Source: Trichomonas vaginalis G3 (taxonomy: Eukaryota > Parabasalia > Trichomonadida > Trichomonadidae). Taken from it: 64,000 nucleotides of DNA. Numbering within the stretch: the first letter of the stretch is position 1; each line of letters starts with the position of its first letter. The notes under the pieces are model-generated. The model worked only from the letters and a program-made list of their open reading frames with translations. It made no database searches and had not been told where the DNA came from. The stretch spans positions 7,139,962-7,203,961 of the forward strand of contig NC_067208.1 of assembly GCF_026262505.1 (NCBI RefSeq), written 5' to 3'. Positions 19,997 to 29,258 of the stretch are shown one piece after another. The translations under genes and the position numbers were made by a program.

Positions 19997-21013
19997 TTAG
20001 CGAATTCGTCTAATGGAAAATTGATGACATACATCAAAAGAAGATGTTGTGGGCTTTTTATCTATAATAGGAAACTCAGCTTCACACAGATATGATGAAA
20101 AGTGAGAAAGATTATGAATAGAATATATATTTTTAACATTATTTGTTGTAACTGATTTATATGTTTTATCTATTATTCTGTCACAGAAAGAATCTTTAAC
20201 TGTAATTGAACCAGAACCATATTGATAAAATTCTACTCCTGGCCCTGTGTTTCCAAGAAATGAACAGTTTTCAATAAGAACAGTTGATGTCCATGCATAG
20301 AATGTTCCATATTCAGATTTTTTGTGTTCATTATTCAAAACATTACAAAAATTAAAATTATAGTTACCATAAATTAAATTCAAAATTCTATAATATGATG
20401 TTGTGTTACAAAATGATGAATATGTTATGTTACTTAGACTTGTTGTATACCAAAGAAATATTCCTGAGTCATAGTATGCTTCACAGAAACTTGTGTTGAT
20501 TGATTTAACTTCAATATTTCCATACCAAAGATGATTTGTATAAGGAATTTCTAAATTTCCGCATAAATAAAATGAACTTTCATAAAGATAATTTTTATTA
20601 TTTGAATTATAATCTAATCAAACATATGAATGATGTCCTTGATTGTTTGTTTTTGATTTGTAGCCACATGTTCGGTATTGAACAATTGAACTATCACAGT
20701 TAAAGTATATAGATCCACCATTTGTATTACTGCTGCAGTTAGTAAATGAACAATATGAGTTAAGGAACTTATTGTTTTCATTAGTAAAATAAATTGCACT
20801 ATTAGTTGTAATATCAATGAATATACAGTTATATAAGAAGCACTCATTATTCGTTGATGTAATTGGAACATTTTTACCTTGAATTGGTTCTGAATTAGGT
20901 GATGTATTGTAAAATAGTTCCCAAACATCATTAGGTGATTGATCAAAGTGTAAATTATTCATAGTTGATGTGTGTTTTGATAATATTTTCTGAAAATCGT
21001 GATTGAATTTCAT
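19997..21013 (-). pseudogene. Beta-helix repeat gene, tandem copy B, one in-frame TGA
   Basis: One frame runs from MKFNHDFQK (ATG 21011-21013; an earlier in-frame ATG is at 21044-21046) to the end FSIRRIR, interrupted once by TGA at 20618-20620. Copy A has TGG (Trp) at that place. The repeats alternate NCIFIDITTNSAIYF, SYCSFTNCSSNTNGGSIYF and IENCSFLGNTGPG, as in parallel beta-helix proteins. Copies A and B lie head to tail about 110 bases apart and are alike over their whole length, so they come from a tandem duplication. Read-through of the single stop would give a whole protein, but simple decay is more likely. Confidence 0.65.
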
Positions 21014-21046
21014 TGTTTTCATCAAAAAAATCAAAAAACGTGACAT

Positions 21047-22568
21047 TTCAATGATGTAAATGTCAAATAATGCCGATTTATTTGAATCTTATATTCAAGT
21101 TATGAAATTGCGATTCTTTTAACTATCATCAGCATTTTAACAGCTAGTGCATGGAAACAATGATGAGAATCATTCTAATCTTACATAAAAACATCGATTT
21201 TGCTGATTTAATTTTTAGATTTCGTAATAAAATGATCAATATTGTAAACAATTAAAGTTATTGTACTTATATATGATTTGTATATTATAAAATGTATGAA
21301 ATATCGACTTAATTCGCTTGAAATTTTGAAATATGGATAAATGATAGGTAAAATTTATTATAAATGGATAATCATTACATTCTAAATGATTCTATTGATA
21401 ATGTAATTTAGAAAATTGGTAATACATATGAATTTGTTGGTCAATGCAAAGAATATCGAATTTTTGTTTGATTTTTTTGGTTGTTTTTGTAATAAAATCA
21501 AATACAATTCAACCAAGACTTATGTAACTTAGTAAATTTATCATAGAATTAGATTAAAAACAAATTTTTGTTGTTGAGAAAAAAGTATTTGTTTTCTTGT
21601 TAATTTCGAATGAAATTAAAGAGTACATATCGATGAGTAAATTCAATATATAGTTATTTAATGAATTTTAAAAGAAAAGTTTCAAAAGATTTTAAAATAC
21701 GAAGAAATTTGCTTTGTATCGATGAATCATGCTAATCATGCTGACATGTAAAAGGTTTGTTTTGCATTTGAAGAACTTATATGCTCTTATTGAAACAATT
21801 GTTCTATGAAACTTATTGAAACAAACTTATTATAAGCTTGTTTAGAAAGACGGAGTGATCGGTTTGTATAAAAAAGATATTTGATGATTTTACACACCAA
21901 AGCTCCTAATGAGTATGTTGTCTTTAGATGTTTATGAATATTTGAAAAAATTACAATTTGTAAAGTATATAAATTTTTGCCATGGTTAGACATGATAAAA
22001 TTAAGATACCGTCCTCTCAATTTTGATTTAATGGAACTTGTAGTGAACAAGGCCATTTTATTCTTTCTATTAGCAAAATAAGATTCAGCGGTTACCTTAA
22101 TTTTATTGACTTTACTTCATGGATTCAAAAATATATATGTACATGATGTATTTATGCTAATTGATCTTATGTGTGTCTTTTCTGTATACTGAAACGTTCA
22201 ATAAAAAAATGCCCATCTAACTTTATTTATTCTATGAGAAGATTTCTGATCAAAAACCTTATTTATTCAAATTTCTGACAACTGACATGAAACGTCTTTT
22301 AAATTTTAATAAAGAACATACATCTTTTCACACTCAATAACTAACCTATTGATTTTTAACACACATCTAATTTTAATTAAAATTTTTGATAACTGATGGG
22401 AAAAATCATCAAGTGAATGTTATGTCATCTCAAAAGTTGGTAATAAATAAGTTATTGACAAACAAATGAATGGATAAATATTTGAAAAGATTATACAAAC
22501 ATGAGAATTGATTTATAAATACAGAAAGAAAAGAAAAATAATAACAATAATAAATAAATAACAATAAT
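21047..22568. other. Long intergenic region, no supported gene
   Basis: 1.5 kb of AT-rich DNA. The only longer frame (21787-22056, minus, 89 codons) has no recognisable domain and no Inr; I do not support it as a gene. Confidence 0.45.
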
Positions 22569-25500
22569 CTATAATGTAAGAGAAACAGGAAGTCTATAAT
22601 TTCGAGTTGCTGTGGATTTTCTTGGGGGTGGAATCTTCAAGCATGGTCTTGCTGGAAGTCTTGATGATGCTCGAGAAAATGCTGTTGAAGGTTTCATTAA
22701 TGTGGTGACTCGCATAACTAAATCGTTTGGACGTGATGTCATTTGAAGCTCGCGTGGCTTCTCAAAGAAGTTGTTCCTGTTGTTTGGTGCCATTTCGGGC
22801 ATATAATTTTTAGAAATTTCGACAATTTCATCATGACCATCATTTCCATTGAAGTATTCGGTTAATGTTTTACCAAATAACTCTGGATCAACAACTGTCT
22901 TTGGTCGTTCCTCGTGTTTAGTTTGTGATGTTTTAGCAGGAGGTTTAATACCTTCTTCCGCTGTTTCTTTAATAAAATTGTTTTGATCAAAAACTGAGAC
23001 TTGCTTCTGTGATGATAAAATCATATGGTTGGAATTATTGGATAATCGTGCTGAGCGAAGTGACATTGCAACGCTGTTTCTTGATGATCGCTTCTCACCA
23101 AGAAGAGTTGATGTCTTTTCTCTCGCAAAATGTTTTTCATCTGGTAAAAATGGTTTATCTTTTTTCCACGTTTTTTCGTCTTGTAAATTCCAAAAATGAT
23201 TTCCATCGAAAAGACCAACGTATTCGAAATCGCCTGATCGCCAAAGCAATGCACACATATCTAATGCAATGGTGATAATAAACTTACCTTGTGAAACAAT
23301 CTCGATCTGTCGGATTTCGTCTCTTGCGCATCGTTCAATTTTACCTGGAATCATTTCAAATTGTCCTTCTTCGTTGATGATCCATTCTCTGACGTATCCA
23401 AGAGTATCTGCTGTATACATAAGCTTGCCGAAACTCTTTATATCAGTGATGGATGATTTGACAACTGTGTCATGAGCAGATCTTCCCAAAACATATGATA
23501 ATTTAGGAACAGAATAAACATGAATGAAACCTAAATTGTCACCAACAAAAACATATTTCGTTGTTGAATAAAGACATTCTACTTGAGCTCCATTAGGTAA
23601 TTTAGCTTTAGCTAAGTACTTGCTCGTATCTAATGTCCATGTAAAGATCTCGCCATTGGCATCACCGCTGATAAAACCATAATTAAAACTGACAACAGAA
23701 GAAATGTCACTTTTATGTCCTAAATATGATCTGAACAAATCAAGAGATTCAGGACCAGTTTGGATATACAAAGAAAGGACTTTATCCCATCCACCGCATG
23801 CCAAAACATTCCTTGTTCCAATGGACATTGCCGCGAACACAGAAACTAAATTTGATCCCTTCAAAATGTCAAGAGAAATCATAATCGCTGCGGAATTAAA
23901 ATTCCAAACATTTATAACGTTCTTTTTCGTCAAAGTGAATAATCTTCGGCCTTTCCAGTCCAATGTCGATGCAACAACATCGTCATCGCAGCTCTCATGA
24001 TGCAATGAATCCCTAGACCCTGTATTAATGTTCCAGACCGAGAAATCGCCATGAGCATCGCATGTAACAACTTGATCAAAAGTGTCAGAAAAGTGAGCGC
24101 CGATTATTTGATGGGCGTGAGTATTTGACTGTGTAGAATCAGTTTGTTGGGATACATCTTCAGCCCATTTAGAAAGACTTGAAGAAGCTGCTAAAAGGCA
24201 TCTTCGAACGGAATCGAAATATAATGCACTAAATCTGTTGTCAGGATGCTGAAGTGTTGGGTCCGTCCACTCTCTAACCATTCTAAAGTTGACGGAATCC
24301 CATAATTTGAACTCTTTTCTGTTAGTCATCGTTACAATATAATCTACATCAGAATTTGTTAAAAATGAACAAATTCCAATCACTTGGTTATAATGTCCAC
24401 CAAGTTTGAATGTCTTTCGCTGTGTAAGCAATGACCAAACATATGCATCCCGAGAGATACCGTAAGTTATCAAAACTTTCTGAAGTTTACAATAATAAAA
24501 TCCCAAAATTGGTTGGTTGTCTTTTAGTATTCCTTCAGTGGTAAACTTGTGTGTTGTCGTGTCATACTTCCACAGTTTGACTGTATGATCAAGGGAAGAG
24601 GTTGCGTAACACATAATTGTATCAATGTACTCAATATTCGTGATTGCTTCCTGATGTATCCGAATTTTGGCGGTTTTTGTGATCTGGAAGTCACTGCCTT
24701 GTCTAACTTTTGGTGCTTTGAGTAAATACGCTTCGACATAGCCTTGGTCGTCTGCAATTAAAAATTCAATTTTTGAATCCGTATCTGTTTCTCCTCCGTA
24801 AGTAAAATACATGCACATGCATGTGGGAACGTTAAACATTGGCAGATCTGATGTTTTCATTGTGTTTAGGATGTTGGTTGCCTTTGGTCCTGACATTGAT
24901 TTAATTTCATCAGCAGTTGGTGAAGCTCCAACTGTAGCTGGTAGTAATCTGAGCGAGTCTAGTTCGAAAAATAGTAATTTTCGGGTTGTTGTCGTAACTG
25001 CTAATACATTTTGTTGATTTATAACTATCATGCAAGAAAAGTTGCCAGGTTCTGAAATAAAACGTGTTGGATTCATTGTGCGTGTTGCCCAGAATCTAAT
25101 GCTATCTGAAGATAGTGAGATATATTCGTCTCTCCTGGGGAAATAAGCAATTTGTGTAATCATTTCTCTGTGTATTTGATTTCTTGATAACTCATTGGAG
25201 GGAAATTTATGTATAAAATCTGTGGAATTTGTGCTGCTATATAATTTAGTTGAAGTCATTTCTTTCATTAAAAAAGAAACTAATTCATCCCAAGAAATTA
25301 ATTCGTTTGCATTTGCATCAATTTTATAGAAATACAATTCGAATTCTTTTTCTGTAAGGCGCCCGTTATGTATAAATTGTCTTAAATCTGAATTTTTCCA
25401 TTCTTCAAAACTAATTTCTTCTCTTTGATGTTTATCAGCATCTTCAAACGCCTTTTTTAGAGATGTTATATATGTTTTGGTATCATCCTCTTTGGTAGAT

Positions 25501-25637
25501 TTCTTATTTTTAAAAGGACTTTCTGTTGGAGTTGGCCCAAGAAGAGCTGAAATTGGATGTTCATTTTCCGAATCATCATCTGAATCACTTCTGACCTGAG
25601 GAGTTTCGGGTTGAGATGTAATTAAAGTGTTGAACAT
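22569..25637 (-). CDS. EF-hand and WD40 repeat protein (WDR49/WDR64-like, 1022 aa)
   Basis: After a disordered acidic N-terminus, residues about 70-130 contain an EF-hand pair: FEEWKNSDLRQFI and KIDANANELISWDELVSFL, the latter a good calcium loop. From about 165 to 835 follow some twelve to fourteen WD40 repeats in two propellers (TSSLDHTVKLWKYD, VVTCDAHGDFSVWNIN, FTLTKKNVINVWNF, MYTADTLGYVREW). The tail is Ser/Arg-rich and disordered. EF-hand pairs followed by double propellers are the layout of WDR49, WDR64 and the Drosophila WDY protein, found mainly in organisms with flagella. A flagellar or axonemal role is therefore likely. No clear Inr is seen before the ATG. Confidence 0.88.
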   Translation of the reverse strand: MFNTLITSQPETPQVRSDSDDDSENEHPISALLGPTPTESPFKNKKSTKEDDTKTYITSLKKAFEDADKHQREEISFEEWKNSDLRQFIHNGRLTEKEFELYFYKIDANANELISWDELVSFLMKEMTSTKLYSSTNSTDFIHKFPSNELSRNQIHREMITQIAYFPRRDEYISLSSDSIRFWATRTMNPTRFISEPGNFSCMIVINQQNVLAVTTTTRKLLFFELDSLRLLPATVGASPTADEIKSMSGPKATNILNTMKTSDLPMFNVPTCMCMYFTYGGETDTDSKIEFLIADDQGYVEAYLLKAPKVRQGSDFQITKTAKIRIHQEAITNIEYIDTIMCYATSSLDHTVKLWKYDTTTHKFTTEGILKDNQPILGFYYCKLQKVLITYGISRDAYVWSLLTQRKTFKLGGHYNQVIGICSFLTNSDVDYIVTMTNRKEFKLWDSVNFRMVREWTDPTLQHPDNRFSALYFDSVRRCLLAASSSLSKWAEDVSQQTDSTQSNTHAHQIIGAHFSDTFDQVVTCDAHGDFSVWNINTGSRDSLHHESCDDDVVASTLDWKGRRLFTLTKKNVINVWNFNSAAIMISLDILKGSNLVSVFAAMSIGTRNVLACGGWDKVLSLYIQTGPESLDLFRSYLGHKSDISSVVSFNYGFISGDANGEIFTWTLDTSKYLAKAKLPNGAQVECLYSTTKYVFVGDNLGFIHVYSVPKLSYVLGRSAHDTVVKSSITDIKSFGKLMYTADTLGYVREWIINEEGQFEMIPGKIERCARDEIRQIEIVSQGKFIITIALDMCALLWRSGDFEYVGLFDGNHFWNLQDEKTWKKDKPFLPDEKHFAREKTSTLLGEKRSSRNSVAMSLRSARLSNNSNHMILSSQKQVSVFDQNNFIKETAEEGIKPPAKTSQTKHEERPKTVVDPELFGKTLTEYFNGNDGHDEIVEISKNYMPEMAPNNRNNFFEKPRELQMTSRPNDLVMRVTTLMKPSTAFSRASSRLPARPCLKIPPPRKSTATRNYRLPVSLTL

Positions 25638-26160
25638 TCAATCTAAAAAATTTTTTAAAACGTACTTTTTTTGGAAGGTATTCAAAAAATTTACATCAAA
25701 ATCTTTATCGCAAATGTTTCATTTTTTATTGCAATAATCCTAAATATCAATGTATATGTCAAATTGTATGTTACCATCTCAAAATGGATCCAATTGAATG
25801 ATATGAAATCAAAAGTTTTAGGATACGGGAGGGTAACAAAGTTGCGCACAAATCTGACAATCAAAATAGTGAAAATTTTAATTTCATTCTTGAATTAAAT
25901 AACTTGATAAAGTTAAACTGAATATTCTTTTTAAATGTGAAATTCATCTTTTGAAATAATAAATATAGTCTAATTTGCCGATGTATTTGTAATTACTTTT
26001 GGATATAACCCTTATGAAGCAAATTAAAACGGGGTCATTTTAAAACGTTCAATATAATGAAGATTTCCTTTGATAGAAAGCACCTATCAGTAGTGATATT
26101 GTTGACGATTTGAACATGTGTTAATCAACCAATGTATCAGATTTTTTCGAAAAACGGATG
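25638..26160. other. Intergenic, nothing recognised
   Basis: AT-rich; no supported frame or repeat. It ends at the left arm of the inverted-repeat element. Confidence 0.45.
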
Positions 26161-27223
26161 AGAGGTATGCTGACTGGAATAAGGTTAATTTTTTCTCTTA
26201 ACGTCATTTTTAATGGCCACGTCTAGAGCTAAGCATAACATTATTTTAGAAACAAGTAAAGTCATTCGAAAAAGCACTTCATATATTATGTTTTCGATCG
26301 TAACAATATAGATGTTTTCGCTTTTATACAAAAGATTTATCAAATTTATTATCATATATGTTATTATTCGTTCATCTTTACGGAAACGCCATATCATTAA
26401 GAAATTCGCATGGGAGATTACTCAAACGTATATGTTAAAATCCTAAATTATTAACTTTTTTTTGTACAGGTGGTTTTCCTTGTAATAGCTATAAAACATA
26501 TAGATTCATGGTAAGTATCACCTTTAGAATAGTTTTTAAATAAACTATCAGCCAAAAAAAAGTTACCCGTATATTCAATTACTGACTTATTCAAAATAGC
26601 AAAATTAATAATACGATAATGATTTGTAGCATCATGGTATGCATAATGTTTAACTATTTAGTATGTCTTATAAAATTATTATTTTATTTTTTTTTTATTA
26701 TTAGGAATAAATTATCTTAATACTAGTAAATAGTTCACACATTTATGTAATTTAGATATTTTTGCTCAGAAAGCCTAATTGATTGGTATTAACTCATCAT
26801 TTATTCGCTCATTGAGAAAGTATTATTAAAACATGCAAGATATGTGAGATTATTATAAACTTCGGATTACAATCTGAATGGTTTAATTTCAATCATACTT
26901 CATGATGATTAATATAATATTTTTATTCATTATTGTAATATATGAAATTTAAGCATTAATATTATTTCAGAACTTAAAATAATTAGTTTTTGTCGATTCA
27001 TAATTCAAATAAATCAGCTAAATATGTAAAAAATTTAAAAAATTCCAAAATGGCAAAAATAATCTGAGCATAAAATATAAGCAAATTACTAGTGCATTTT
27101 CCTCAAAATTGGCTGATAGTTTTTCTTGCATGTTCATACAAACATTGCTCACAAGCATGCATAGAAGCTATATTCAAAATTTGGGGGCATTTGACCTGTA
27201 TCAAGGGTAGTCAGCATACCTCT
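26161..27223. mobile_element. Inverted-repeat-bounded segment (possible non-autonomous DNA element)
   Basis: AGAGGTATGCTGACT (26161-26175) recurs as an exact reverse complement at 27209-27223. Just outside each arm is a T-rich run, and both flanks carry an ACGGATG / CATCCGT-like stretch, so the similarity goes beyond the 15 bp. The inside is AT-rich and has no convincing gene; a 70-codon frame at 26185-26397 (minus) is of doubtful worth. A second inverted pair is nested inside. The size (1.06 kb) fits a MITE or a deleted transposon copy; the family is unknown. Confidence 0.5.
26542..27122. repeat. Inner inverted-repeat pair (14 bp)
   Basis: AAACTATCAGCCAA (26542-26555) recurs exactly inverted at 27109-27122, 581 bp overall. 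It lies within the larger inverted pair but off centre, so it may be a separate, later insertion. Confidence 0.5.
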
Positions 27224-27391
27224 AACGGATGCGTAAAAAAAATTCTATTTGAATTTCCGATGAATTGAAAATTTTCAGAACAGATCCTTCAAAATTTTGA
27301 TATATAGTTTTAGCATGTATATCAAAAAATCATTTTTCTAATAAAATAAATCCTCAGAGAAAATTGAATGGTGATCAGAATGACTTAGACA

Positions 27392-27398
27392 TCACTTA
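27392..27398 (+). promoter_or_regulatory. Initiator (Inr) of the Cys-rich membrane protein gene
   Basis: TCACTTA, 3-9 bases before the ATG at 27401. Confidence 0.6.
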
Positions 27399-27400
27399 TA

Positions 27401-28678
27401 ATGCTTTTTGCATTATTGCTTAGATCTTTAGAAGCCAGCAGTTATTATGAAACATGTAACGAAAGTCTTCTTGATCCTGGATACACCTGTTGCAATGACA
27501 GTCCATGTAAGGGCGAATGCGTTCGCATCGAAGGATATTTTGAGAAAGAGACATGCCTCACGGAATCCCAATATCAAACTTGCTATACAGGACAATATTT
27601 CGCAGTATATGTTGTAATTTTTTGCGTTCCTACAATTGTATTTTGGGTTTTCTCATGTGTTACGAAAACAGACGTGCCTTTATGTACATGGATTAGCAAT
27701 ATCATCATAAATATCTCATTAGGTGCAATTGTTACCTCAATTACATGCTTGTCCATAATTCCAAGTCCTGATTTCCCAAGATATTGTATTACAGCGGGAA
27801 TCCTGCTATTAATGATTACGTATATCATGTCTCGCATGTCAATATTAGGAGATGGTGCTGAATGCTGCTCCAACGAAAAATCCAGCGGATCCTTTAAAGA
27901 TATTCACAAGAATAAAGAGGAAACTACTTCCAAATCATGTTGTTCATGCTGCTCGCCAAAACCAATTGATCCTTTCAATCCAACCACTGACTCTTGCTGC
28001 GGAATAAATGAGGACACAAAAGAAAGCACATATGATTGCCTTAGATTTATTAGAGAAGTCCGTTCACCACATGTGACCAGAGAGGAACTCATTTCTATCA
28101 TGGATGAAAACGCATCGATTCCACCTACACCACAAAAAGGCGGAGTCGCATATACAAATCATAATGACAGTATTATCATAGTAAAAGATGAGAGAGAGCC
28201 AATAAAATACGGTTCTTGGCAAGAAACTGCACCTCGTGAAAAAATTACAAAAGAAAAAGTGATTTACAAATGCAATCCTCATTATAAATACAAGGAAAAC
28301 ATGAGAGAAGAGTTAGAACGTGCTGATGCTGCTATTACTGCTAGTGTTAAAGGTGTTTCTGGTCTTGCAAGATCGTTTGACGTGTTTGACTTCAGTGGAA
28401 TGACAAAGAGAGCTATTTATGGTGATAATTGTGTCTTTAATGTGTTCCCAACATGCTGCTACAGATTTTTCTACGAAATTCTCTTCATCCTCGGATATAA
28501 TGGAATTTCTGACTTCTTTTGGAACCTAAATGCACAAAGGATTGTTTTCAAGTCAATGAAGGAAATGTCAATGGATGATTCACTCCGCGCTAAGTTTGGA
28601 GAAAGAGATAATCTTGAATTCATTGACAATTCGGATAATTTATCTAAAGAAGAGGAATTTAAGCAGTCCATTATCTAA
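27401..28678 (+). CDS. Cys-rich multi-span membrane protein (425 aa), unrecognised
   Basis: Residues 1-13 are a short signal-peptide-like stretch (MLFALLLRSLEAS). Residues 15-65 are a Cys-rich ectodomain (CNESLLDPGYTCCNDSPCKGEC). Three hydrophobic spans follow at about 68-88, 103-123 and 128-148. The rest is a long cytosolic tail containing a CCSCCSP cluster (possible palmitoylation), a KYGSWQET motif, and a second hydrophobic Cys/Phe-rich segment near 345-370 (PTCCYRFFYEILFILGY). No known receptor or transporter domain is seen. It is probably a plasma membrane protein peculiar to trichomonads. An Inr lies directly before the ATG. Confidence 0.75.
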   Translation: MLFALLLRSLEASSYYETCNESLLDPGYTCCNDSPCKGECVRIEGYFEKETCLTESQYQTCYTGQYFAVYVVIFCVPTIVFWVFSCVTKTDVPLCTWISNIIINISLGAIVTSITCLSIIPSPDFPRYCITAGILLLMITYIMSRMSILGDGAECCSNEKSSGSFKDIHKNKEETTSKSCCSCCSPKPIDPFNPTTDSCCGINEDTKESTYDCLRFIREVRSPHVTREELISIMDENASIPPTPQKGGVAYTNHNDSIIIVKDEREPIKYGSWQETAPREKITKEKVIYKCNPHYKYKENMREELERADAAITASVKGVSGLARSFDVFDFSGMTKRAIYGDNCVFNVFPTCCYRFFYEILFILGYNGISDFFWNLNAQRIVFKSMKEMSMDDSLRAKFGERDNLEFIDNSDNLSKEEEFKQSII

Positions 28679-29258
28679 CTGATTTATCTACTATGATTAG
28701 TATTCTAAAAAGCAATAAATAAAGATAGATTTTTCTTAAAATTGAAATAGGTTTTTTGGAGCTCCCTACTAACTTTTTTTAAGAATATAGATTTAGAAAA
28801 TGAGAGGAAGATATATTAGATTTAAATTTAAGACAAAATTGCAAAGAATTGAAATTTGAAACTTCAAATCAAAATTTCTCATCAAATATAAAAATAATCA
28901 AATAATTGGTAAGCTTTAATCATCAAATTTCAACTTTTATGTGTAAGCAATTCATATTCGGGAAAATGTATTTTAAGTGTAAGCAATTCATATTCGAGAC
29001 AAGAATTTAATACATTTTCATCTTACATTTAAAATTTTATATTTCAAAAACATGCCTGACACAAACTTCACCGGAAGAAACCAAATTAAAATTTATCGAA
29101 AGAAAATTTATAAAAAAATCCCTAGAAGCAATTATGAATTCAATACACTATCAAGTGAATCATTTCTTTTTTCTTTTGTGAAGGTACTTACGACTTTCAT
29201 CACGGTGCTAAAATTTTTTTGCCAACAATTTTTTCCAAATTTTTTTTTATCTTCAAAA
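28679..29258. promoter_or_regulatory. Upstream region of the Hsp70-like gene with a 20-bp direct repeat
   Basis: GTGTAAGCAATTCATATTCG occurs at 28941-28960 and 28977-28996, 36 bases apart. GAAAATGTATT (28962-28972) has an inverted partner AATACATTTTC (29009-29019). ATTCGGGAAA near 28956 resembles one heat-shock element unit (TTC-nn-GAA). The frame of the next gene is open back to 29052, but the Hsp70 homology begins only at 29259. Confidence 0.4.

Noticed and set aside
21160-21222. Second box C/D snoRNA (ATGATGA ... CTGA)
   Set aside because: Boxes are there but no terminal stem and no guide match could be seen.
21787-22056. 89-codon minus-strand frame
   Set aside because: No recognisable domain and no Inr; left in the intergenic note.
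22325-22370. Second intron (ACTAAC ... ACACAC)
   Set aside because: The motif is split and lacks the final AG; no fitting 5' splice site.
26185-26397. 70-codon minus-strand frame inside the inverted-repeat element
   Set aside because: No domain, no initiator, and hydrophobic AT-rich composition as expected by chance.
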